Assembly (NCBI GenBank): GCA_946122785.1
Contig: CAMGYJ010000010.1
Location: forward strand, 52,638,162-52,702,161
Reading direction: 5' to 3'
DNA: 64,000 nucleotides
From: Linum tenue
Taxonomy: Eukaryota > Streptophyta > Magnoliopsida > Malpighiales > Linaceae
Both the position numbers and the translations under genes were made by a program. Shown piece by piece: positions 47,601 to 59,779 of the stretch. Under the pieces are notes generated by a model. It worked only from the letters and a program-made list of their open reading frames with translations, had not been told where the DNA came from and did not search any database. The first letter of the stretch is position 1. The number at the start of each line of letters is the position of its first letter.

Positions 47601-48800
47601 TGATAAGTCCATTAAGCACCGATTTGGGCAAATTTATTTTCTGATGGCATTTTCGTAATTTATGGGCCGAACGAAAGGCTATTTTCTTTGGATTTTGAAA
47701 GCTACAGGTCACGGATTCGGCCTGAATCCATTTTTCAATAATGATTAAGTCCTTTAAGCACCTATTTGGGCTGATTTATTCCTGGTCAATTTTTGGCAGA
47801 TTCCAAAGGGGTACCATCACTGATTTCGGGCGATTTTTCCGAAATGCCATTTTCATTGGATTCTTGAGGATACAGATCACGGAATCAGGCCGAGGCTATT
47901 CTCCACCGACAATGAAGTCTATTGATCCTATTCTCCACGGATGATAAGTCCATTAAGGAACGATTTAGGCCAATTTATTTTAAGATGGCATTTTCGTAAT
48001 TTATGGGGCGACGAAAGGTCATTTTCTTTGGATTTTGAAGGTTATAGTTCACTGATTCGCCCTGAGGCTATTTTTAAACAATGATTAAGCCCATTAAGCA
48101 TAGATTTGGGCAGATTTATTCCGGGTCAATTTTTGGCAGATTCCAAAGGGGTACTATCACAGATTTCGGGAGATTTTTCCAAAATGCCACTTTCTTTTGA
48201 TAATTGAGGCTACAGATCACGGAATCAGTTCGTAGCTATTCTCCACCGATAATGAAGTCTATTGATCCTATTCTCCACGGATGATAAGTCCACTAAGCAC
48301 CGATTTGTGCCAATTTATTTTCGGATGGCATTTTCGTAATTTATGGGCCGAACGAAAGGCCATTTTCTTTGGATTTTAAAAGCTACAGGTCGCGGATTCG
48401 GCCTGAAGCTATATTTCAACAATGATTAAGTCCATCAAGTACCTATTTGGGCTGATTAATTCCTTGTTAATTTTTGGCAGATTCCAAAGGGTACCATCAC
48501 TGATTTCGGGCGATTTTTCCGAAATGCCATTTTCATTGGATTCTTGAGGATACAGATCATGGAATCAGGCCGAGGCTATTCTCCACCGACAATGAAGTCT
48601 ATTGATCATAATCTCCACGGATGATAAGTCCATTAAGCACCGATTTGGGCCAATTTATTTTCCAATGCCATTTTCGTAATTTATGGGGCGACGAAAGGCC
48701 ATTTTCTTTGGATTTTGAAAGCTACAGGTCACGGATTCTACCTGAGGCTATTCTTCAACGATGCTTAAGTTCATTAAGCACCGATTTGGGCGAATTAATT
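44690..48800 (+). repeat. Hexamer block of about 2029 bp, two copies
   Basis: Copy 1 runs about 44740-46769 and copy 2 about 46770-48800. Shared private words include GGTAGATTTCAAAGG (44751, 46788), GAGATCACGGAATCAGGTCG with GAGGCTTTTCTCC (44822, 46851), and GTCAATATTTGGCAG (45415, 47444). The frame at 45371 recurs at 47400, an offset of 2029. Copy 2 has lost about 13 bp near 46800 (AAAGGATTTCGGGCC against AAAGGGGTACCATCATATAT). Confidence 0.82.
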
Positions 48801-50585
48801 CCGGGTCAATTTTTGGCAGATTCCAAAGGGGTACCATCACAGATTTCGGGCGATTTTTCCAAAATGCCATTTTCTTTCGATTCTTGAGGCTACAGATCAC
48901 GGAATCAGGCCGCAGCTATTCTCCACCGGTAATGAAGTCTATTGATCCTATTCTCCACGGATGATAAGTCCATTAAGCACCGATTTGGGTCAATTTATTT
49001 TCGGATGGCATTTTCGTAATTTAAGGGCCAAATGAAAGGCCATTTTCTTTGGATTTTGAAAGCCACAGGTAACGGATTCGGCCTGAAGCAATTTTTCAAC
49101 AATGATTAAGTCCATTAAGCACCTATTTGGGCGGATTTATTCCTGGTCAATTTTTGGCAGATTCCAAAGGGGTGCCATCACTAATTTCGGGCGATTTTTC
49201 CGAAATGCTATTTTCATTGGATTCTTGAGGATACAGATCACGGAATCAGGCCGAGGGTATTCTCCACCGACAATGAAGTCGATTGATCATATTCTCAACA
49301 GATGATAAGTCCATTAAGCACCGATTTGGGCTAAATTATTTTCTAATGGCATTTTCGTAATTTATGGAGCGGCGAAAGGCCATTTTCTTTGGATTTTGAT
49401 AGCTACAAGTCACGGATTCGACCTGAGGTTATTCTTCAACGATGCTTAATTTCATTAAGCACCGATTTGAGCGAATTTATTCCGGGTCAATTTTTGGTAG
49501 ATTCCAAAGGGGTACCATCACAGATTTCGGTCCATTTTTCCGAAATGCCATTTTCTTTCGATTCTTGAGGCTACAGATCACGGAATCAAGCCGAGGCTAT
49601 TCTCCATCGATAATGAAGTCTATTGATCCTATCCGTAGCATCACAGATTTCGGTCCATTTTTCCGAAATGTCATTTTCTTTCGATTCTTGAGGCTACAGA
49701 TGACGGAATCAGGCCGAGGCTATTCTCCTTCGATAATGAAGTCTATTGATCCTATTCTCCACGGATAACAAGTCCATTAAGCACCGATTTGGGCTAATTT
49801 ATTTTCAGATGGCATTTTCGTAATTTATGGGGCGAACGAAAGGCCATTTTCTTTGGATTTTGAAGGCTACATGTCACGGATTCGGCCTGAGGCTATTTTC
49901 CAACAATGATTAAGTCCATTAAGCACCGATTTGGGCGGATTTATTCCGGGTCAATTTTTGGCACATTCCAAAGGGGTACCATCACAGATTTCGGGCGATT
50001 TTTCTAAAATGTCATTTTACATGGATTCTGGCGGATACAGATCACGGAATCAAGTCGAGGCTAGTCTCCACCGACAATGAAGTCTATTGATCCTATTCTC
50101 CACCGATGATAAGTCCATTACGCAACGATTTAATCCGATTTATTTTCGGATGGCATTTTCATAATTTATGGGGCGACGAAAGGGCATTTTCTTCAGATTT
50201 TGAAGGCTACAGGTCACGGATTCGGCGTGAGACTATTTTTCAACAATGATTAAGTCCATTAAGCATCGATTTGGGCGGATTTATTCCGGGTCAATTTTTG
50301 GCAGATTCCAAAGGGGTACCATCCCAGAGTTCGGGCGATTTTTTCAAAATGCCATTTTCTTTCGATTTTTGAGGCTGCAGATCACGGAATCAGGCCGCAG
50401 CTATTCTCCACCGATAATGAAGTCTATTGATCCTATTCTCCACCGATGATAAGTCCATTAAGCACCGATTTGGGTCAATTTATTTTCGATGGCATTTTCG
50501 TAATTTATAGGCTGAACGAAAGGCCATTTTCTTTGGATTTTGAAAGCTACAGGTCGCGGATTCGGCCTGAAGCTATTTTTCAACA
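48801..50585 (+). repeat. Tetramer HOR unit with a 123-bp internal duplication
   Basis: A subunits start at 49102 (CCTA), 49442 (TTCA), 49907 (CTAG) and 50246 (CATC), with the next CCTA at 50586. The unit is 1484 bp, or 1361 bp once the 123-bp duplication inside the TTCA unit is removed, the same as other tetramers. Confidence 0.82.
49516..49761 (+). repeat. 123-bp tandem duplication in subunit A
   Basis: The stretch from CATCACAGATTTCGGTCC to GTCTATTGATCCTAT occurs at 49516-49638 and again from 49639. The junction reads TTGATCCTATCCGTAGCATC. Both copies carry the private word CGGTCCATTTTTCC. The length is a multiple of three, so it lengthens the forward frame here to 108 codons; that does not indicate a gene. 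Confidence 0.85.
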
Positions 50586-51942
50586 ATGATTAAGTACATT
50601 AAGCACCTATTTGGGCGGATTTATTCCTGGTCAATTTTTGGCAGATTCCAAAGGTGTACCATCACTGATTTCGGGAGATTTTTCCGAAATCTCATTTTCA
50701 TTGGATTCTTGAGGATACAGATCACGGACTCAGGCCGAGGCTATTCTCCACCGACAATGAAGTCTATTGATCCTATTTCCACGGAGGATAAGTCCATTAA
50801 GCAACGATTTAGGCCAATTTATTTTCAGATGGCATTTTCGTAATTTATGGGGCGACGAAAGGTCATTTTCTTTGGATTTTGAAGGCTACAGGTCACGGAT
50901 TCGTCGTAAGGTTATTTTTCAACAAAGATTAAGTCCATTAAGCATCGATTTTGGCGGATTTATTCTGGGTCAATTTTTGGCAGTTTCCAAAAGGGTACCA
51001 TCACAGATTTCAGGCGATTTTTCCAAAATGCCATTTTCTTTCGATTCTTGAGGCTACAGATCACGGAATCAGGCCGCAGCTATTCTCCACCGATAATGAA
51101 GTCTATTGATCCTATTCTCCACGGATGATAAGTCCATTAAGCACCGATTTGGGTCAATTTATTTTCGATGGCATTTTCGTAATTTATGGGCCGAACGAAA
51201 GGCCATTTTCTTTGGATTTTGAAAGCTACAGGTCGCGTATTCGGCCCGAAGCAATTTTTCAACAATGATTAAGTCCATTAAGCACCTATTTTGGCGGATT
51301 TATTCCTGGTCAATTTTTGGCAGATTCCAAAGGGATACCATCACTAATTTCGGGCGATTTTTCCGAAATGTCATTTTCATTGGATTCTTGAGGATACAGA
51401 TCACGGACTCAGGCCGAGGCTATTCTCCACCGACAATGAAGTCTATTGATCCTATTTCCACGGAGGATAAGTCCATTAAGCAACGATTTAGGCCAATTTA
51501 TATTCAGATGGCATTTTCGTAATTTATGGGGCGACGAAAGGTCATTTTCTTTGGATTTTGAAGGCTACAGGTCACGGATTCGTCGTAAGGTTATTTTTCA
51601 ACAAAGATTAAGTCCATTAAGCATCGATTTTGGCGGATTTATTCTGGGTCAATTTTTGGCAGTTTCTAAAAGGGTACCATCACAGATTTCAGGCGATTTT
51701 TCCAAAATGCCATTTTCTTTCGATTCTTGAGGCTACAGATCACGGAATCAGGCCGCAACTATTCTCCACCGATAATGAAGTCTATTGATCCTATTCTCCA
51801 CGGATGATAAGTCCATTAAGCACCGATTTGGGTCAATTTATTTTCGATGGCATTTTCGTAATTTATGGGCCGAACGAAAGGCCATTTTCTTTGGATTTTG
51901 AAAGCTACAGGTCGCGTATTCGGCCCGAAGCAATTTTTCAAC
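50586..51942 (+). repeat. 679-bp dimer, two tandem copies
   Basis: CCTA units at 50586 and 51265 are each followed by the same unusual unit: a B head GATCCTATTTCCACGGAGGA, then GGATTCGTCGTAAGG and an A with TTTTGGCGGATTTATTCTGG and GCAGTTTC. The frames at 50767 and 51446 translate identically over 94 residues, although the DNA differs slightly (TTTATTTTC against TTTATATTC, and GTTTCCAAAA against GTTTCTAAAA). Confidence 0.85.
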
Positions 51943-53299
51943 AATGATTAAGTCCATTAAGCACCTATTTTGGCGGATTTATTCCTGGTCAATTTTTGGC
52001 AGATTCCAAAGGGGGCCATCACTAATTTCGGGCGATTTTTCCGAAATGTCATTTTCATTGGATTCTTGAGGATACAGATCACGGAATCAGGCCGAGGCTA
52101 TTCTCCACCGACAATGAAGTCTATTGATCATATTCTCCACGGATGATAAATCCATTAAGCACCGATATGGGCCAATTTATTTTCTAATGGCATTTTCGTA
52201 ATTTATGGGGCGACGAAAGGCCATTTTCTTTGGATTTTGAAAGCTACAAGTCACGGATTCGACCTGAGGCTATTCTTCAACGATGCTTAGGTTCATTAAG
52301 CACCGATTTGGGCGAATTTATTCCGTGTCAGTTTTTGGCAGATTCCAAAAGGGTACCATCACACATTTCAGGCGATTTTTCGGAAATGCCATTTTCTTTC
52401 AATTCTTGAGGCTACAGAACACGAAATCAGGCCGAGGCTATTCTCCATCGATAATGAAGTCTATTGATCCTATTCTCCACGGATAACAAGTCTATTAAGC
52501 ATCGATATTTGCTAATTTATTTTCGGATGGCATTTTCGTAATTTATGGGGCGAATGTAAGGCCATTTTCTTTGGATTTTGAAGGCTACATGTCACGGATT
52601 TGTCATGAGGCTATTTTTCAACAATGATTAAGTCCATTAAGCACCAATTTGGGCGGATTTATTCCGGGTCAATTTTTGGCAGATTCCAAAGGGGTACCAT
52701 CACAGATTTCGGGCGATTTTTCTAAAATGCCATTTTCAATGGATTCTGGCGGATACAGATCACGGAATTAGGCCGAGGCTAGTCTCCACCGACAATGAAG
52801 TCTATTGTTCCTATTCTCCACCGATGATAAGTCCATTAAGCAACGATTTAGGCCAATTTATTTTCGGATGGCATTTTCGTAATTTATGGGGCGACAAAAG
52901 GGCATTTTCTTTGGATTTTGAAGGCTACAGGTCACGGATTCGGCTTGAGGCTATTTTTCAACAATGATTAAGTCCATTAAGCATCGATTTGGGCGAATTT
53001 ATTCCGGGTCAATTTTTGGGAGATTCCAAAGGGCATCACAGATTTCGGGCAATTTTTCAAAAATGCCATTTTCTTTCGATTCTAGAGGCTACAGCTCACG
53101 GAATCAGGCCGCAGGTATTCTCCACCGATAATGAAGTCTATTGATCTTATTCTCCACGGATGATAAGTCCATTAAGCACCGATTTGGGACAATTTATTTT
53201 CGATGGCATTTTCGTAATTTATGGGCCGAACGAAAGGCCATTTTCTTTGGATTTTGAAAGCTACAGGTCGCGGTTTCGGCCTGAGGCTATTTTTCAACA
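51943..53299 (+). repeat. Tetramer HOR unit (1357 bp)
   Basis: A subunits start at 51943 (CCTA), 52283 (TTCA), 52624 (CTAG) and 52965 (CATC), and the next CCTA is at 53300. This is a clean repeat of the order seen at 34026. Confidence 0.82.
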
Positions 53300-55329
53300 A
53301 TGATTAAGTCCATTAAGCACCTATTTGGGTGGATTTATTCCTTGTCAATTTTTGGCAGATTCCAAAGGGGTACCAACACTGATTTCGGGAGATTTTTCCG
53401 AAATGATATTTTCATTGGATTCTTGAGGATACAGATCACGGAATCAGGCCGAGGCTATTCTCCACCGACAATGAAGTCTATTGATCCTATTCTCCACGGA
53501 TAACTAGTCCATTAAGCACCGATTTGGGCTGATTTTTTTCGGATGGCATTTTCGTAATTTAACGGGCGAACGAAAGGCCATTTTCTTTGGATTTGAAGGC
53601 TACATGTCACGGATTCGGCCTGAGGCTATTTTTCAACAATGATTAAGTCCATTAAGCACCGATTTGGGCAGATTTATTCTGGGTCAATTTTTGGCACATT
53701 CAAAAGGGGTACCATCACAGATTTCGGGCGATTTTTCTGAAAAGCCATTTTTAATGGATTCTGGAGGATACAGATCACGGAATCAGGCCGAGGCTAGTCT
53801 CCACCGACAATGAAGTCTATTGATCCTACTCTCCACCGATGATAAGTCCATTAAGCAACGATTTAGGCCAATTTATTTTCGGATGGCATTTTCGTAATTT
53901 ATGGGGCGACGAAAGGGCATTTTCTTTGGATTTTGAAGGCTACAGGTCACGGATTCGGCGTGAGGCTATTTTTCAACAATGATTAAGTCCATTAAGCATC
54001 GATTTGGGCGGATTTATTCCGATTCAATTTTTGGGAGATTCCAAAGGGCATCACAGATTTCGGGCAATTTTTCCAAAATGCCATTTTCTTTCGATTCTAG
54101 AGGCTACAGATCACGGAATCAGGCCGCAGGTATTCTCCACCGATAATGAAGTCTATTGATCTTATTCTCCACGGATGATAAGTCCATTAAGCACCGATTT
54201 GGGTCAATTTATTTTCGATGGCATTTTCGTAATTTATGGGCCGAACGAAAGGCCATTTTCTTTGGATTTTGAAAGCTACAGGTCGCGGTTTCGGCCTGAG
54301 GCTATTTTTCAACAATGATTAAGTCCATTAAGCACCTATTTGGGTGGATTTATTCCTTGTCAATTTTTGGCAGATTCCAAAGGGGTACCAACACTGATTT
54401 CGGGAGATTTTTCCGAAATGATATTTTCATTGGATTCTTGAGGATACAGATCACGGAATCAGGCCGAGGCTATTCTCCACCGACAATGAAGTCTATTGAT
54501 CCTATTCTCCACGGATAACTAGTCCATTAAGCACCGATTTGGGCTAATTTTTTCGGATGGCATTTTCGTAATTTAACGGACGATCGAAAGGCCATTTTCT
54601 TTGGATTTTGAAGGCTACATGTCACGGATTCGGCCTGAGGCTATTTTTCAACAATGATTAAGTCCATTAAGCACCGATTTGGGCGGATTTATTCTGGGTC
54701 AATTTTTGGCACATTCCAAAGGGGTACCATCACAGATTTCGGGCGATTTTTCTGAAAAGCCATTTTTAATGGATACTGGCGGATACAGATAACAGAATCA
54801 GGCCGAGGCTAGTCTCCACCGACAATGAAGTCTATTGATCCTACTCTCCACCGATGATAAGTCCATTAAGCAACGATTTAGGCCAATTTATTTTCGGATG
54901 GCATTTTCGTAATTTATGGGGCGACGAAAGGGCATTTTCTTTGGATTTTGAAGACTACAGGTCACGGATTCGGCCTGAGGCTATTTTCCAACAATGATTA
55001 AGTCCATTAAGCATCGATTTGGGCGTATTTATTCGGGGTCAATTTTTGGGAGATTCCAAAGGGGTACCTCACATATTTCGGGCGATTTTTCAAAAATGCC
55101 ATTTTCTTTCGATTCTTAAGGCTACAGATTACGGAATCAGGCCGCAGCTATTCTCCACCGATAATGAAGTCTATTGATCCTCTTCTCCATGAATGATAAG
55201 TCCATTAAGCACCGATTTGGGTCAATTTATTTTCGATGGCATTTTCATAATTTATGGGCCGAACGAGAGGCCATTTTCTTAGGATTTTGAAAGCTACAGG
55301 TCGCGGATTCGGCCTGAAGCTATTATTCA
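53300..55329 (+). repeat. 1015-bp trimer, two tandem copies (CCTA, CTAG, CATC)
   Basis: The CCTA unit at 53300 recurs at 54315 with an identical 67-residue translation. Shared private features are GGTACCAACACTGATTTCGG, the B head GATAACTAGTCCATTAAGC, TTTAACGG in B, and the shortened CCAAAGGGCATCACAG in the CATC unit (53031, 54046). Compared with the tetramer, the TTCA unit is missing while its B head (GATAAC) remains, so the trimer arose from a tetramer by loss of one unit. The exchange probably began near 53000. Confidence 0.82.
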
Positions 55330-57065
55330 ACAATGATTAAGTCCATTAAGCACATATTTGGGCGGATTTATTCCTGGTAAATTTTTGGCAGATTCCAAAG
55401 GGGTACCATCACTAATTTCGGGCAATTTTTCCGAAATGCCATTTTCATTGGATTCTTGAGGATACAGATCACGAAATCTGGCCGAGGCTATTCTCCACCG
55501 ATAATGAAGTCTATTGATCCTATTCTCCACGGATGATAAGTCCATTAAGCAACGATTTAGGCTAATTTATTTTCAAATGGCATTTTCGTAATTTATGGGG
55601 CGACGAAATGTTATTTTCTTTGGATTTTGAAGGTTACAGGTCACGGATTCGGACTGAGGCTATTTTCCAAAAATGATTAAGTCCATTTAGCATCGATTTG
55701 TGCGAATTTATTCCAGGTCAATTTTTGGGAGATTCCAAAGGGGTACCATCACAGATTTCGGGCGATTTTTCCAAAATGTCATTTTCTTTCGATTCCTGAG
55801 GCTACAGATCACGGAATCAGGTCGCAGCTATTCTCCACCGATAATGAAAACTATTGATCCTATTCTCCACGGATGATAATTCCATTAAGCACCGATTTGG
55901 GTCAATTTATTTTCGATGCCATTTTCGTAATTTATGGGCTGAACGTAAGGCCTTTTTTTTTTTGGATTTTGAAAGTTACAGCTCGCGGATTCGGCCTGAA
56001 GCTATTTTTCAACAATGATTAAGTCCATTAAGCACCTATTTGGGCGGATTTATTCCTGGTCAATTTTTGGCAGATTCCAAAGGGGTACCATCATTGATTT
56101 CGGGAGATTTTTCCGAATGCCATTTTTAATGGATTCTGGCGGATACAGATCACGGAATCAGGCCGAGGCAAGTCTCCACCGACAATGAAGTCTATTGATC
56201 CTATTCTCCACCGATGATAAGTCCATTAAGCAACAATTTAGGCCAATTTATTTTCGGATGGCATTTTCGCAATTTATGGGGCGACGAAAGGGCATTTTCT
56301 TTGGATTTTGAAGGCTACAGGTCACGGATTCGGCCTGAGGCTATTTTTCAACAATGATTAAGTCCTTTAAGCATCGATTTGGCCGGATTTATTCCAGGTC
56401 AATTTTTGGGAGATTCCAAAGGGGTACCATCACAGATTTCGGGCGATTTTTCAAAAATGCCATTTTCTTTCGATTCTTGAGGCTACAGATCACGGAATCA
56501 GGCCACAACTATTCTCCAACGATAATGAAGTCTATTGATTCTCTTATGCACGGATGATAAGTCCATTAAGCACCGATTTGTGCCAATTTATTTTCTGATG
56601 GCATTTTCGTAATTTATGGGCCGAACGAAAGGCCATTTCTTTGGATTTTGAAAGCTACAGGTCGCGGATTCGTCCTGAAGCTATTATTCAACAATGATTA
56701 AGTCCATTAAGCACCTATTTGGGCGGATTTATTCCTGGTCAATTTTGGGCAAATTCCAAAAGGGTACCATCACTAATTTCGGGAGATTTTTCCGAAATGC
56801 CATTTTCATTGGATTCTTGAGGATACAGATCACGAAATCAGGCCGAGGCTATTCTCCACCGATAATGAAGTCTATTGATCCTATTCTCCACGGATTATAA
56901 GTCCATTAAGCAACGATTAGGCCAATTTATTTTCAGATGGCATTTTCATAAATTATGGGGCGACGAAAGGTCATTTTCTTTGGATTTTGAAGGTTACAGG
57001 TCACGGATTCGGCTGAGGCTATTTTTCAACAATGATTAAGTCCATTAAGCATCGATTTGGGCGGA
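55330..57065 (+). repeat. Satellite monomers alternating CCTA and CATC types
   Basis: A subunits start at 55334 (CCTA-like), 55674 (CATC), 56016 (CCTA), 56354 (CATC), 56694 (CCTA) and 57032 (CATC). A run of 11 T at 55953-55963 replaces the usual TTTTCTTT. The unit at 56016 has a CTAG-type tail (GGATTCTGGCGG), so it is a hybrid. Confidence 0.82.
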
Positions 57066-59779
57066 TTTATTCCGGGTCAATTTTTGGCAGATTCCAAAGG
57101 GGTACCATCACAGATTTCGGGCGATTTTTCCAAAATGCCATTTTCTTTCGATTCTTGAGGCTACAGATCACGGAATCAGGCCGTAGCTATTCTCCACCGA
57201 TAATGAAGTCTATTGATCCTATTCTCCACGGATGATAAGTCCATTAAGCACCGATTTGTGCCAATTTATTTTCGGATGGCATTTTCGTAATTTATGGGCC
57301 GAACGAAAGGCCATTTTCTTTGGATTTTGAAATCTACAGGTCGCGGATTCTGCCTGAAGCTAAATTTCAACAATGATTAAGTCCATTAAGCACCTATTTG
57401 GGTGGATTTATTCCTGGTTAATTTTTGGCAGATTCCAAAGGGGTACCATTACTGATTTCGGGCGATTTTTCCGAAAAATGCCATTTTCTTTCGATTCTTG
57501 AGGCTACAGATCACGGAATCAGCCCGCAGCTATTCTCCATCGATAATGAAGTCTATTGATCCTATTCTCCACGGATAACAAGTCCATTAAGCACGGATTT
57601 GGGCTAATTTTTTCGGATGGCATTTTCGTAAATTATAGCGCGAACGAAAGGCCATTTTCTTTATATTTTGAAGGCTACATGTCACGGATTCGGCCTGAGG
57701 CTATTTTTCAACAATGATTAAGTCCATTAAGAACCTATTTGGGCGGATTTATTCCGGGTCAATTTTTGGCAAATTCCAAAGGGGTACCATCATAGATTTC
57801 GGGCGATTTTTCTGAAAAGGCATTTTTAATGGATTCTGGCGGATACAGATCACAAAATCAGGCCGAGGCTAGTCTCCACCGACAATGAAGTCTATTGATC
57901 CTATTCTCCACCGATGATAAGTCCATTAAGCAACGATTTAGGCAAATTTATTTTCGGATGGCATTTTCGTAATTTATGGGGCTCGAAAGGGCATTTTCTT
58001 TGGATTTTGAAGGCTACAGGTCACGGATTCGGCCTGAGGCTATTTTTCAACAATGATTAAGTCCATTAAGCATCGATTTGGGCGGATTTATTCCGGGTAA
58101 ATTTTTGGCAGATTCCAAAGGGGTACCATCACAGATTTTGGGCGATTTTTCAAAAATGTCATTTTCTTTCGATTCTTGAGGCTACAGATCACGGAATCAG
58201 CCCGCAGCTATTCTCCACCGATAATGAAGTCCATTGATCCTATTCTCCACGGATGATAAGTCCATTAAGCACCGATTTGGGTTAATTTATTTTCGATGGC
58301 ATTTTCGTAATTTATGGGCCGAACGAAAGGCCATTTTCTTTGGATTTTGAAAGCTACAGTTCGCGGATTCGGCCTGAAGCTATTTTCCAACAATGATTAA
58401 GTCCATTAAGCACCTATTTGGGCGGATTTATTACTGGTCAATTTTTGGCAGATTCCAAAGGGGTACCATCACAGATTTCGGGCGATTTTTCCAAAATGCC
58501 ATTTTCATTCGATTCTTGAGGCTACAGATCACGGAATCGGGCCGTAGCTATTCTCCACCGATAATGAACTCTATTGATCCTATTCTCCACGGATGATAAG
58601 TCCATTAAGCACCGATTTGTGCCAATTTATTTTCGGATGGCATTTTCGTAATTTATGGGCCGAACGAAAGGCCATTTTCTTTGGATTTTGAAATATGGCT
58701 AGGCATGAAGCCATATTTCAACAATGATTAAGTCCATTATGCACCTATTTGGAAGGATTTATTCCTGGTTAATTTTTGGCAGATTCCAAAGGGGTACCAT
58801 CTCTGATTTCGGGCGATTTTTCCGAAATGCCATTTTCATTGGATTCTTGAGGATACAGATCATGGAATCAGGCCGAGACTATTCTCCACCGACAATGAAG
58901 TCTATTGATCATATTCTCCACGGATGATAAGTCCATTAAGCACCGATTTGGGCCAATTTATTTTCGGATGGCGTTTTCGTAATATATGGGCCGAACGAAA
59001 GGCCATTTTCTTTAGATTTTGATAGCTACAGGTCGCGGATTCGGCCTGAAGCTATTTTTCAACAATGATTAAGTCCATTAAGCACCTATTTGGGCGGATT
59101 TATTCCTGGTCAATTTTTGGCAGATTCCAAAGGGGTACCATGACTAATTTCGGGCGATTTTTCCGTAATGCCATTTTCATTGGATTCTTGAGGATACAAA
59201 TCACGGAATCAGGCCGAGGCTATTCTCCACCGACAATGAAGTCTATTGATCCTATTCTCCACGGATGATAAGTCCATTAAGCACCGATTTGGGCCAATTT
59301 ATTTTCGAATGGCATTTTCGTAATTTATGGGGCGATGAAAGGCCATTTTCTTTGGATTTTGAAAGCTACTGGTCACGGATTCGAACTGAGGCTATTCTTC
59401 AACGATGCTTAAGTTCATTAAGCACCGATTTGGGCGAATTTATTCCGGGTCAATTTTTGGCAGATTCCTAAGGGGTACCATCACATCTTTCGGGCGATTT
59501 TTCCGAAATGCCATTTTCTTTCGATTCTTGAGGCTACAGATCACGGAATCAGGCCGAGGCTATTCTCAATCGATAATGAAGTCTATTGATCCTATTCTCC
59601 ACGGATAACAAGTCCATTAAGCACCGATTTGGGCTAATTTATTTTCGGATGGCATTTTCGTAATTTATGGTGCGAACGAAAGGCCATTTTCTTTGGATTT
59701 TGAAGGCTACATGTCACGGATTCGGCATGAGGCTATTTTTCAACAATGATTAAGTCCATTAAGCACCGATTTGCGAGGA
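57066..59779 (+). repeat. Octamer block, copy 1 (2714 bp)
   Basis: A subunits start at 57032, 57372, 57713, 58053, 58393, 58724, 59065 and 59405. The next copy repeats these at +2714 with only scattered differences. Private landmarks are GAAGCTAAATTTCAACAATG (57355, 60069), ATTATAGCGCGAACG (57633, 60347), GGGGCTCGAAAGGGC (57978, 60692) and the hairpin at 58688. The eighth unit is TTCA type. Block edges are uncertain by tens of bases because the exchange fell in sequence common to both monomers. Confidence 0.88.
58688..58721 (+). repeat. Perfect 13-bp inverted repeat with 8-nt loop, octamer copy 1
   Basis: Arms TTGAAATATGGCT (58688-58700) and AGCCATATTTCAA (58709-58721) surround AGGCATGA. Normal monomers have an imperfect pair here (TTGAAAGCT and AGCTATTTTTCAA) about 20 bp apart. 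This copy is about 9 bp shorter (58393 to 58724 is 331 bp), so deletion with templated repair probably perfected the hairpin. Confidence 0.9.

Noticed and set aside
55953..55963. Run of 11 T as a pol III terminator
   Set aside because: It lies in an ordinary B subunit where others have TTTTCTTT, with no pol III gene nearby. A slippage event is enough.
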